Shown: positions 1-7,332 of the stretch, in pieces
Layout: every line of letters starts with the position of its first letter
How positions within the stretch are numbered: the first letter of the stretch is position 1
Origin: Flavobacterium rhamnosiphilum
GTDB taxonomy: Bacteria > Bacteroidota > Bacteroidia > Flavobacteriales > Flavobacteriaceae
Assembly: GCF_004349195.1 (NCBI RefSeq)
Contig: NZ_SMLG01000012.1
Location: 1-64,000, forward strand
Direction of reading: 5' to 3'
DNA: 64,000 nucleotides
Program-made: the position numbers and the translations under genes
Notes under the pieces: generated by a model
The model's database searches: none
What the model was told of the DNA's origin: nothing
Seen by the model: the letters and a program-made list of their open reading frames with translations, nothing else

Positions 1-1
1 A

Positions 2-22
2 GTGCGAGCATCTTGCTCGTAC
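2..22. repeat. REP-like palindrome, left copy
   Basis: A short hairpin with arms CGAGCA and TGCTCG around a 3-nt loop. The same 21-bp sequence recurs in inverted orientation at 3671-3691 with 19 of 21 positions matching. A remnant of a REP-associated tyrosine transposase lies beside the second copy, which supports reading both as REP elements rather than terminators. Confidence 0.65.
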
Positions 23-345
23 CCACAAACAAGCTAAAACACAAGAAACTACAACCCTAAAAGTTGTCGTTTTTTGTTAAAAAAAGGCATTTACGGTTTC
101 CCGTAAAATCCCTGAATCAAAAGGAGTTACTTTGGGAGGATAATCCAAAATAGAATGTTTTTTATCAGTATTTTCGGTATTAATTTATATATTTGAAAAT
201 AAATAAACACTGACGTTTATCAGACAAAACGCCCCAATTTAGAGGTAATAAGTCGGACATCGTTAGACTTATTTATGCAAGTTGGCACAAATATTAAGAA
301 AACCAGTAGAAAAAAGAAATTTTAAATATATTTGAAAAAAAATCA
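23..345. other. Intergenic region upstream of the methyltransferase operon
   Basis: No open frame or RNA gene is recognisable. Two TATATTTG boxes (188-195 and 327-334) match the Bacteroidota -7 element TAnnTTTG. The second lies 11 bp before the methyltransferase ATG. Neither has a good TTTG -33 element at 19-20 bp. Confidence 0.4.
327..334 (+). promoter_or_regulatory. Candidate -7 promoter element of the dam-like operon
   Basis: TATATTTG matches the Bacteroidota -7 consensus and sits just before the start codon at 346, which would give a very short leader. No matching -33 box is visible, so the call rests on the -7 element alone. Confidence 0.4.
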
Positions 346-1158
346 ATGGCGGAAACTAAATTGGCAAAACCGTTTTTAAGATGGGCTGGCGGAAAAAGAT
401 GGTTGAAAAAAGATATTGACGAGTTAGTTAACATTAATAACTACGAAAATTACCACGAGCCTTTTGTTGGTGGTGGAGCCATTTTATTTCATTTAAAACC
501 AACTAATGCTTTTATATCAGATGCAAACAAAGAATTAATTGATACTTATCTTGCAATAAGAGAAAACCCAAATAACGTTATTGAAAATCTAAAAAAATTC
601 AAAAAAGATAAAGAATCATATTATATAATTAGATCCCAAAATTTTGAAAACAACTTTCAAAAAGCGGCGCAATTTATATACTTAAATCAAATGTCTTTTA
701 ATGGAATTTATCGGGTAAATGCAAATGGAGGATATAATGTACCATATGGAAATAGAGAAAAATATGATTTTGATTATGTAAATATTTTATTGGTAAGTGA
801 GTTTTTACAAAACATAACAATTCAGCATTGTGATTTTCAAGAATCCTTAAATAATGTCGGAGAAAATGATCTAGTTTTTCTAGATCCACCATATACAATT
901 GCTCATAACTTAAATGGTTTTGTTCAGTATAATCAAAAAATATTTTCTTTAGACGATCAATATCGTCTTACAGATGCAATTGATCAAATAAAAGAAATTG
1001 GAGCTAATTATATTCTAACAAATGCAGCTCATTCAAAAGTTCGAGAAATATTTGACAAAGAAAATGATACAATACTAGAGATTTCGAGAGCTAGTGTAGT
1101 AGGTGGGAAAAATTCAATTCGGGGTCAATATTCAGAATACTTATTTACAAATTTATAG
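346..1158 (+). CDS. Dam-family DNA adenine N6-methyltransferase
   Basis: This 270-residue protein transfers a methyl group from S-adenosylmethionine to adenine in DNA. The motifs appear in the class alpha order: RWAGGKRW at residues 12-19 and FVGGGA at 40-45 (SAM site), SDANKELI at 58-65, and catalytic DPPY at 180-183. Length is normal for T4 Dam/M.DpnIIA-type enzymes, many of which modify GATC, but the target cannot be read from sequence. The stop is 3 nt from the next ATG, so it is co-transcribed with the nuclease-DGQHR gene. That pairing suggests self-marking DNA in a restriction-like system rather than mismatch-repair Dam. The family call is firm and the role is inferred. Confidence 0.92.
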   Translation: MAETKLAKPFLRWAGGKRWLKKDIDELVNINNYENYHEPFVGGGAILFHLKPTNAFISDANKELIDTYLAIRENPNNVIENLKKFKKDKESYYIIRSQNFENNFQKAAQFIYLNQMSFNGIYRVNANGGYNVPYGNREKYDFDYVNILLVSEFLQNITIQHCDFQESLNNVGENDLVFLDPPYTIAHNLNGFVQYNQKIFSLDDQYRLTDAIDQIKEIGANYILTNAAHSKVREIFDKENDTILEISRASVVGGKNSIRGQYSEYLFTNL

Positions 1159-1161
1159 TTT

Positions 1162-3504
1162 ATGGCATTTTTAGATCAATTTCAAATAGATACAATAAAA
1201 GGGAAAATCATTGATGATTTATCCAATTTAGGGAAAACTTACAAATCGAAAAAAGGAGATTATCAACAAATAAGTGTTGATCATTCACGTGTTGAAGATT
1301 ATACAAAACAAGGTTGGGAAGAATATGCAAAACCTTTAAAAACTAAAACTTTGCTTCGCAAAGTTAAAGACCATTCTAAGAAATTTGAAGACGATGTTTG
1401 GTGCCAATTTTACGAATTAGGTTTCAGAAAAATGAATTATGATGAAAATTTAATTTTACCTTTTAGTAAAAACATTGAAGATACTAAACAAATAGATCTC
1501 ATTGCAATAAATGAAGAGACTATATTCATCATTGAATGTAAATCAAGTGAAAGTTTCAAAAAAGCACCTTCATACAAAGACGAATTTGATTTATTAAGTT
1601 TAAGATTAGATGGTTTTAAAAAATCATTGCGTCAAATTTATGGTAATCATTACAAGATAAAATTCATATTTGCAACAAGGAATTTAAGATTTGATCCCGA
1701 AAGTATTGATCTATCAAGATTAAAAACAACGAATTCATTCTTTTACGACAACAACACCTATAGCTATGTAAACAGTTTAATCAAAAACTATAAATCCGCA
1801 TCATTATATCAATTTTTAGGTTTAGTTTTTAAGAATGAATTAATCAATTTAGATAAAATTGAAATTCCAGCGGTAAAAGGTTTAATGGGAAATAAAAAAT
1901 ATTATATGTTTTCAATCGAACCTCATTTACTTTTAAAAATGGGATTTATTCTACATCGAACTAAAGCAAATGTTACAGAATTCCCCACTTACCAAAGATT
2001 ATTAGTTCCAAGCAGATTAAAAGGCATTACAAAATTTATTGATGATGGAGGTTATTTCCCTAATTCAATTATTGTGAATTTTAATAGTTCTAAACATAAA
2101 GTTCAATTTGAATCTTCATCAAAGCTAGGAGATTCAAATTCTTGTTTTGGCACATTAAAAATTCCGAATTCATATGGTATTACATACATCATCGATGGAC
2201 AACATAGAGTTTATGGTTATGCTGGATCAAAATTTGCTAAAAACAACACTATTCCAGTTGTAGCGTTTGATGGTCTTGAAACTATTGAACAGTTAGAAAT
2301 TTTTATGGACATAAATCAAAATCAAAAAGCAGTTAGCCCAAGTTTAAGATTAGATTTAGAAGAAGATTTATATTGGGAATCAGAAAGAGCAGATTCAAGA
2401 ATAAAAGCATTAAGATCATCAATTATAAAACAATTATCCAATTCCGAATCAAGTCCATTATTTAATAAAATATCTGTTGGAGAAGACAAAGCAATTCTAA
2501 CTTTTAAGCCTTTTACAGCTGCTATAGCAAATTCACATCTATTGCCAAGTGCTCAAGGAAATAAATATAATGAGGGTTCTTTAATTGGTAGTCTTTACGA
2601 CACAAATAACCATGATCACAATCAAGAAATGATTAAGGCAAAAAAGAAAATTGTTGAATTTATTATCCACTCTTACGACTATGTTGAACAAGAATATCCC
2701 AATATATATAATAGAGAAAAATATTTTATACTGTCAAATAGAGGAACATTTGCATTTATATCGTTAATCGGAGATTTAAATAAATTTGAGACACAAAAAG
2801 GAAATTTAAGTAAGCAATTAAATTCATCAGATAGATTTTTAATCATAAAACCTTATTTAAAAGCTTTGTTAGATGGTCTTAGTAAATTAACCAAAGAGGA
2901 GGAGGATAATCAACTTACTCTTTTAGGAGCTGGTGCAGACACAAAATGGTTACGATATTTTCAATCGATAGTAAATTCTGTTTATCCAGATTATAATCCA
3001 AGTGAATTAATTGATTGGAAAGAACGTCAAAATGAAGAATATCAAACTGATGGAAGAAAATATGTAAAAGAGATTGAACGGTTTATGAAAAAAACAATAC
3101 TCACAAATCTAAAAATATTATTTGGCGATAATTGGGAATTAGAAATTGAAACTATTCAATCTGCATGTATACTTAGAGCCAACGCCGAAAACAAAAAAAA
3201 CTACAAAGACGGATTATCTAAAAGAGTGGAATGGACTGAAATGTTTAATATAAATGATTACAATAAAATTATTGAAGATTATTGGTCAAAAAGACCTGAA
3301 ATTAACGACAGCGACTATATAACTTTTGAAAAAACATTTTCTATCGATATAGGAGTTGGTAAGAATAAAAAAGAAGTTTTAAAATGGATATCATATTTTA
3401 ATTCATATAGAAATCAATTAGCTCATGAAGGTTCTAAAGAAAAAGGTATCAATAAAAAAGAAGTGGACTTTTTAGAAAAAATACATAATCATTTCTATAA
3501 ATAA
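1162..3504 (+). CDS. PD-(D/E)XK nuclease-like, DGQHR and HEPN-like fusion protein
   Basis: A 780-residue protein with three recognisable parts. Residues about 75-130 contain FEDDVW, then D112 and the E125-C-K127 pair after a hydrophobic strand, the layout of a PD-(D/E)XK nuclease. Residues about 290-400 carry YIIDGQHR (D345-R349) followed by a NQNQKAVSPS segment, typical of DGQHR/DndB-like, ParB-related proteins found in DNA-modification loci. The C-terminus has SYRNQLAHEG with R750 and H755, an Rx4H pattern seen in HEPN ribonucleases. The middle (420-640) is unassigned and helix-rich. It directly follows the methyltransferase gene in one operon. Function is inferred: probably an effector that senses unmodified or foreign DNA. 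DndB-like proteins alone are regulators, so a purely regulatory role is the main alternative. Confidence 0.75.
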   Translation: MAFLDQFQIDTIKGKIIDDLSNLGKTYKSKKGDYQQISVDHSRVEDYTKQGWEEYAKPLKTKTLLRKVKDHSKKFEDDVWCQFYELGFRKMNYDENLILPFSKNIEDTKQIDLIAINEETIFIIECKSSESFKKAPSYKDEFDLLSLRLDGFKKSLRQIYGNHYKIKFIFATRNLRFDPESIDLSRLKTTNSFFYDNNTYSYVNSLIKNYKSASLYQFLGLVFKNELINLDKIEIPAVKGLMGNKKYYMFSIEPHLLLKMGFILHRTKANVTEFPTYQRLLVPSRLKGITKFIDDGGYFPNSIIVNFNSSKHKVQFESSSKLGDSNSCFGTLKIPNSYGITYIIDGQHRVYGYAGSKFAKNNTIPVVAFDGLETIEQLEIFMDINQNQKAVSPSLRLDLEEDLYWESERADSRIKALRSSIIKQLSNSESSPLFNKISVGEDKAILTFKPFTAAIANSHLLPSAQGNKYNEGSLIGSLYDTNNHDHNQEMIKAKKKIVEFIIHSYDYVEQEYPNIYNREKYFILSNRGTFAFISLIGDLNKFETQKGNLSKQLNSSDRFLIIKPYLKALLDGLSKLTKEEEDNQLTLLGAGADTKWLRYFQSIVNSVYPDYNPSELIDWKERQNEEYQTDGRKYVKEIERFMKKTILTNLKILFGDNWELEIETIQSACILRANAENKKNYKDGLSKRVEWTEMFNINDYNKIIEDYWSKRPEINDSDYITFEKTFSIDIGVGKNKKEVLKWISYFNSYRNQLAHEGSKEKGINKKEVDFLEKIHNHFYK

Positions 3505-3558
3505 AAATACTTGACAGCTCTGATAAACACAATCGTTATCGTAATTTTGTAAACCGTG

Positions 3559-3663
3559 CCCGTAGAAACAGGTTTTGTAATTGATCCAATAGATTGGAAA
3601 TATAGAAGTGCTAGAAACTACGATAATAACGACCATTCTATTTTGAAAATCGACATGAATTAG
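3559..3663 (+). pseudogene. Remnant of REP-associated tyrosine transposase (RAYT), C-terminus only
   Basis: Thirty-four codons in one frame, beginning PVETGFVIDPIDWKYRSARN and ending in a TAG stop, read like the C-terminal end of Bacteroidota RAYT/IS200-like transposases (usual pattern: N-P-V-x-x-G-F-V, then W-x-Y-S-S-A-R-N-Y). The same frame has a stop just upstream, and the HUH and catalytic tyrosine regions are absent. The palindrome at 3671-3691 starts 7 bp after the stop, where a RAYT would have its REP. The rest of the gene has been deleted or replaced, apparently by the methyltransferase operon. Confidence 0.6.
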
Positions 3664-3670
3664 ATTGTAC

Positions 3671-3691
3671 GTACGAGCAATATTCTCGCAC
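3671..3691. repeat. REP-like palindrome, right copy
   Basis: An inverted copy of the 21-bp element at 2-22 with two differences that are symmetrical and keep the hairpin (CGAG...CTCG). It lies immediately after the RAYT remnant. Confidence 0.65.
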
Positions 3692-3714
3692 GGGCATGGC
3701 ATGGGACAGTAATA

Positions 3715-4230
3715 CTATTTCGAACCTGGATAAATAATATGATTTTTATCGAACCAAACTAAATAGAAAATTCCTTTGTACAGAAAACCACAAGCTCTTG
3801 ATTTTTGTTTATAATGCAAATCAAATTGATAAAGTGTGGGTAATTCTTCGTCAGCTAATTCATCTGGTTTATATGTAAGCGCTTTTTTAAAATCTTTTCG
3901 CTTAATAGAAAGTTTGTCTTTTTCAAAATCAATAGGATGAAATCTAAAATTAGGTGTTGTTCTTAATTGATTATAAGTAAATTGAGAATTAGTTTTTAAA
4001 GCTGTTAAAAAACCTAAATAATCATCAGACGTAAGTTTGTTGCAATCATAACATAATTCAGTTTGATTTAAAGAAAGGTAATCAAAAGCAAATACTGGCT
4101 TCATTTCTCTTATATCATAAAAAGATAACCCTTTTACACCTACTTTATATTTATCATTATCAAGTTTTAGTTTATCTAATTGCCCTTGAGGATTTCCAAC
4201 ATTGAATTTTTTTGCGCTCTTATTAGCCAT
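3715..4230 (-). CDS. Probable toxin partner of Panacea antitoxin, family not recognised
   Basis: A 171-residue soluble protein with no signal peptide or membrane segment. The N-terminus is basic; residues 60-63 form a CxxC, and the strongest block is near the end: SRACGFLYKGIFYLVWFDKN at 144-163, followed by H164 and Y167. It starts 3 bp after the Panacea-domain gene, in the arrangement expected of a toxin-antitoxin pair in which Panacea neutralises an adjacent toxin. I cannot name the toxin family. The block ending in VWFDKNHIIYP is compatible with a small RNase or RelE-like fold, but that is only a resemblance. An alternative is an accessory protein without toxicity. Confidence 0.55.
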   Translation of the reverse strand: MANKSAKKFNVGNPQGQLDKLKLDNDKYKVGVKGLSFYDIREMKPVFAFDYLSLNQTELCYDCNKLTSDDYLGFLTALKTNSQFTYNQLRTTPNFRFHPIDFEKDKLSIKRKDFKKALTYKPDELADEELPTLYQFDLHYKQKSRACGFLYKGIFYLVWFDKNHIIYPGSK

Positions 4231-4233
4231 TAG

Positions 4234-4710
4234 TTAAAGTGTCGAATAAAATTCTAACATAGACGCTTTAGAAATAATATTTGTACATCTTTCATGTGGC
4301 AAACAACCGCCTCTAGCATCTATCCAAGGTTTCTCGCTATGAGAAAGTAGTTCTAAATCAAAAGAGGATAAACTTCCGTAATTATCTAAAACAGAATAAA
4401 TAAATTCAACTTTATCTTCAATTCTATTTTTAGTAATAATAGCTTCAATTTCTTTATCAACTGTTTCCTCTTCGTCATTAATAACTTTTAAGTTATTAAA
4501 TCCAAATTCTTTTAGCTGGTGATAAAGTTCAGGCACAACAGGTCCATGCATCCAAGCTTGAAAGTCTTCTTCTAATAAAGGTTCTCCAAAATTAACAAGA
4601 TGCCAAGCGTCAACATAAAAAAGTAACTTTTGTAACTTTTTATGCGAAACTGTGTCTCCTTTTTCATTGACATAGTGAGTAATAATATGTCCTAAATCCC
4701 ATGATTTCAT
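4234..4710 (-). CDS. Panacea-domain (DUF4065, SocA-like) antitoxin
   Basis: A 158-residue protein matching the DUF4065/Panacea domain: KLQKLLFYVDAWHL at about residues 25-38, then FQAWMHGPVVPELYHQL at about 50-66, both hallmarks of the family. Panacea domains are promiscuous antitoxins that bind and neutralise unrelated toxins encoded next to them, and SocA also acts as a proteolytic adaptor. The toxin candidate follows at 3 bp on the same strand. A -7 box TACCTTTG lies only 4 nt before the ATG, so the transcript may be leaderless or nearly so. Confidence 0.82.
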   Translation of the reverse strand: MKSWDLGHIITHYVNEKGDTVSHKKLQKLLFYVDAWHLVNFGEPLLEEDFQAWMHGPVVPELYHQLKEFGFNNLKVINDEEETVDKEIEAIITKNRIEDKVEFIYSVLDNYGSLSSFDLELLSHSEKPWIDARGGCLPHERCTNIISKASMLEFYSTL

Positions 4711-4714
4711 GTTG

Positions 4715-4745
4715 CAAAGGTAATTAAAAAAGCACTACTGCCAAC
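4715..4745 (-). promoter_or_regulatory. Promoter of the Panacea toxin-antitoxin operon
   Basis: On the minus strand, GTTG (4742-4745), a 19-bp spacer and TACCTTTG (4715-4722) fit the Bacteroidota TTTG-N19-TAnnTTTG promoter with one mismatch in the -33 box. The start codon follows the -7 box by 4 nt, leaving almost no leader. Confidence 0.6.
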
Positions 4746-4883
4746 ACACGTTTTTGCGATATTGGGGTTTTAATGGGATTACCGTAAATAATAACTTTTA
4801 CGTTTAACAGAAAAATGCTCAGTTTCAAAATCCCCAGCCGCTCCAAGCACCAAAATCTTACTGCAAACGATCACTTACAATAC

Positions 4884-4915
4884 AAAAGAAGAGACTTGTT
4901 ACAGTCTCTTCTTTT
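4884..4915 (-). terminator. Hairpin terminator after the XRE gene
   Basis: Perfect 13-bp arms (AAAAGAAGAGACT and its complement) with a 6-nt loop. It lies just past the stop of the XRE gene on the minus strand and ends in a T run on both strands, so it may also insulate the toxin-antitoxin promoter side. Confidence 0.7.
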
Positions 4916-4941
4916 ACTTTTTATAATAAAATTTAGCCGTT

Positions 4942-5325
4942 CTATTTTTTCAATAGCTTCTCTAAATATTCCATTTTTTCTTTTTCCGCTTGTAACAAAC
5001 GTTCGTAAAGTTCAAGAATTTTATCCAATGGATTAATCGAACATAAGTAGTTATTGTTATTAGAACTACTATCTGTAAAAGTATTATTTATAATATTAAA
5101 TACAGTTTCTTCACTGAATTGTCTTATTCCTTCTGGAGAAACGTTTAATGCTGTTGAAATTTTTTCCAAAAGTGCATCCTCAATTGTCTCACTACCTTCC
5201 ATATTAGAAACCGTTTGCTGGCTAACACCAATGGCTATTGCTAGCGCTTCTTGTTTCATTCCTCGCAATTCTCTAATGCGACTGATGTTGCGTCCTATAT
5301 GTTTTGGTTTTGTAGTTGTATTCAT
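4942..5325 (-). CDS. XRE-family helix-turn-helix regulator with C-terminal coiled coil
   Basis: A 127-residue DNA-binding protein. Residues 13-68 are a HTH_3/XRE domain with the turn in KQEALAIAIGVSQQTVSNME (24-43). An Asn-rich linker (89-93) leads to a charged leucine-rich helix (101-127) that probably dimerises. It is divergent from the HEPN operon. A perfect palindrome TTGGTAAAATACCAA at 5360-5374 lies at its -33 region, the expected place for autorepression. Its -7 box TATCTTTG is 4 nt from the ATG. It is probably the repressor of itself and of the divergent HEPN genes; that link is inferred. Confidence 0.85.
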   Translation of the reverse strand: MNTTTKPKHIGRNISRIRELRGMKQEALAIAIGVSQQTVSNMEGSETIEDALLEKISTALNVSPEGIRQFSEETVFNIINNTFTDSSSNNNNYLCSINPLDKILELYERLLQAEKEKMEYLEKLLKK

Positions 5326-5329
5326 GTTT

Positions 5330-5374
5330 CAAAGATATTAAATCGGTGCGAATTTTTTATTGGTAAAATACCAA
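5330..5374 (-). promoter_or_regulatory. XRE promoter -7 box with palindromic operator
   Basis: The minus-strand -7 box TATCTTTG occupies 5330-5337. The perfect palindrome TTGGTA-AAA-TACCAA occupies 5360-5374, about where a -33 box would be. Further GGTAATTGGT-like half sites occur at about 5396-5405. The arrangement fits repression of both divergent transcripts. Confidence 0.55.
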
Positions 5375-5494
5375 TGATGAATTGTGTGATACAATGGTAA
5401 TTGGTTCGGTACGGCTGGAACTGTTCGGACCTTGCCATGACCTAAACAAAAATACAATTTTTCAGACATTATATCAATTTAAAAAAGTAAAATT

Positions 5495-6346
5495 ATGAAA
5501 ACAATTGACAACGTAGGATTACAAACAGTTAAAAACATTATTGTTGAAAGTATAAGTATCAGCGGTATGTACTGTTTTGGAAAAAAAAAGAAAATACAAT
5601 CAGTTTTAAATCCTTTTTCCGAAAACAGCTCAAAAAAGGATAAACACACGCATTTTTATTTATTGGTTTTGACAAATGAATATATCATTAATGCGGTGGC
5701 GGATATTAGCGATATCGTAAAAACAAAAACGGAAGGCCGTTATACAGTAACGCTGTTACTGCATAAAGCAAAATCGGTTCATTTTCTCACGCCACATCAA
5801 TTATATTTTTACCATGAGGTTTTAACCAAAGGCTATAAAGTTTACGAACATGAAAATGTTCTTCTGAACATAGACTTTAATGAAACTCCAAAACGTAAAG
5901 TCGATTACTTGCGTTCCTATTGGAAAAACAGAATTAAAATTGCTGAAACATTTTTAAGAAGCGAGAATCAAATTGATTATACGGACACTGGATTTGTTCA
6001 GGAATCTATGATGCATATTGCTGTAGAGCAAATCTGTTTAGGGCTAATCAATGTTTTTTTAGGATATCATCCCGATCATTTTTCAATGGCTTATTTGTTT
6101 GATATCTGTGAAGTATTCACGCCACTTACTTCTGATGTATTCCCACGAACTACCTCTGAAGATAAAAAACTATTTGATTTACTAAAAGCGCACCCAAGCG
6201 CACTTCGCTGGGGTAGTACGAAAAGATCATGTTTATTAGATACAGAACTTTTAGAAAAAAGATGCAATCTTTTTCATGAAAGAGCCTGCGAACTTGTGGA
6301 AAAAGAATTAGAACGCTTGGAAAATCTTGAACCTAAAAAACAGTAG
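5495..6346 (+). CDS. HEPN-domain protein of mobile-element type
   Basis: A 283-residue protein. The N-terminal half (about 1-125) is alpha/beta and unassigned; it lacks the GS-x-D motif of MNT nucleotidyltransferases. The C-terminal half (about 135-270) is helical, and RCNLFHERA contains R256 and H261, the Rx4H motif of HEPN domains. Similar HEPN proteins occur in Bacteroidota conjugative and integrative elements. It is divergent from the XRE regulator and followed at 2 bp by a small gene, so it heads a three-gene operon. Whether it is an active RNase or a degenerate HEPN scaffold cannot be told from sequence. Confidence 0.65.
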   Translation: MKTIDNVGLQTVKNIIVESISISGMYCFGKKKKIQSVLNPFSENSSKKDKHTHFYLLVLTNEYIINAVADISDIVKTKTEGRYTVTLLLHKAKSVHFLTPHQLYFYHEVLTKGYKVYEHENVLLNIDFNETPKRKVDYLRSYWKNRIKIAETFLRSENQIDYTDTGFVQESMMHIAVEQICLGLINVFLGYHPDHFSMAYLFDICEVFTPLTSDVFPRTTSEDKKLFDLLKAHPSALRWGSTKRSCLLDTELLEKRCNLFHERACELVEKELERLENLEPKKQ

Positions 6347-6348
6347 TC

Positions 6349-6699
6349 ATGACAAGTGAAATTAAAACCCTCGAAGAATTAAAAGGAATTGCCCGGAAAA
6401 GCTTTGTAGTCCTACAACCCAATGATAGAAAGGGACAATACAATATAACGTTGCCGGTTAAAAGTTATATCGAATTGCATTTTTTCATATTAGACATTGT
6501 AAGACTTTCGTTAATAGCACTTGATGCAGAACAAGAGTCTGTGACGACTATTAAAAATCCTTGCGGTGCTATACGAGGCGTATTGGAAATTGTGCTGCGG
6601 CTTGTCCCATTAGAAGAAGCTGAATTATTGGATAAAATTCATGAAATGATTAGGAACGATGATCAAAAACAAGATGAAACTACCAACCTCAAAGAATAG
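6349..6699 (+). CDS. Small helical protein, tandem paralog A
   Basis: A 116-residue protein of unknown function that starts 2 bp after the HEPN gene. It has a beta-like N-terminal segment, then a hydrophobic helix (FFILDIVRLSLIALDAE), the shared motif TIKNP, and a second helix (LEIVLRLVPLEEAELLDKIHEMI). The same layout appears in the next gene. Neither has a signal peptide. I do not recognise the family. Position suggests a partner or modulator of the HEPN protein. Confidence 0.6.
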   Translation: MTSEIKTLEELKGIARKSFVVLQPNDRKGQYNITLPVKSYIELHFFILDIVRLSLIALDAEQESVTTIKNPCGAIRGVLEIVLRLVPLEEAELLDKIHEMIRNDDQKQDETTNLKE

Positions 6700-6703
6700 A
6701 ATT

Positions 6704-7063
6704 ATGGACACAAATGAAATTAAAAAGGTAGAAAATATTAGAAAATTAAGCGTTCGGTATTTCAACACACTAAAGCCTGTTACAGATAAAACGGATATGT
6801 ACACTGCTGAAATCAGAGTGCTAAATTATTGCGAACTTGCTTATGTTATTTCTAACATGCTGAAATTATGCATTCTGGCATTAGACCAAGAAGCGCCTGA
6901 AATTTCAGAGACAATCAAAAATCCATCTATTAATGTTGCGCTCGTATTGGAAATCGTGGCTCAGTTACTTCCTCTGGATGAAATTGAGTTATTGGATGAA
7001 ATGCATCAAATGCTTATTACAGATTCGCAGGAACTAAATAAATTAACTACTGAAAAAGTATAG
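6704..7063 (+). CDS. Small helical protein, tandem paralog B
   Basis: A 119-residue paralog of the previous protein. Shared features include the IRKL/RKSF start, the LKLCILALDQE helix, the TIKNP motif, and VLEIVAQLLPLDEIELLDEMHQML. The frame is open from 6659, but the ATG at 6704 lies 4 bp after the upstream stop and aligns with the paralog, so I chose it over the overlapping upstream start. The two genes look like an old tandem duplication that has diverged. The family is unknown. Confidence 0.6.
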   Translation: MDTNEIKKVENIRKLSVRYFNTLKPVTDKTDMYTAEIRVLNYCELAYVISNMLKLCILALDQEAPEISETIKNPSINVALVLEIVAQLLPLDEIELLDEMHQMLITDSQELNKLTTEKV

Positions 7064-7163
7064 GCTTCTATTAGAGCACCATATCCTACTAGCACCCCCC
7101 TTCTGGTGCACTGCGACCGTGAAAAATGATTATTCAAATTTAAATTAAAAATCCTTAGTATGG

Positions 7164-7227
7164 GTGAAAAACACTTAAAACAAGTGAGAAACACTTATTT
7201 TTAATACACTTAGGTGAAAAACACTTA
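7164..7227. repeat. Three 14-bp iteron-like direct repeats
   Basis: GTGAAAAACACTTA occurs at 7164-7177 and 7214-7227, with one mismatch (GTGAGAAACACTTA) at 7184-7197. The starts are 20 and 30 bp apart, so all face the same side of the helix. A partial copy (ACACTTA) lies at 7206-7212. The pattern resembles protein-binding iterons or operators. Confidence 0.7.
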
Positions 7228-7332
7228 TGAAATTTATGTTCGTTTATTCTTAAGGTTTCCGTGATCTTGTATTTGTACAACTTTTTTTGTTACTATTTTG
7301 TTTTACGAAAGTTATTTAATATTTGATAAAGC

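Noticed and set aside
3472..3702. Open frame of 76 codons on the minus strand
   Set aside because: It runs over the RAYT remnant and a palindrome in the opposite direction and has no recognisable motif; the plus-strand transposase reading is better.
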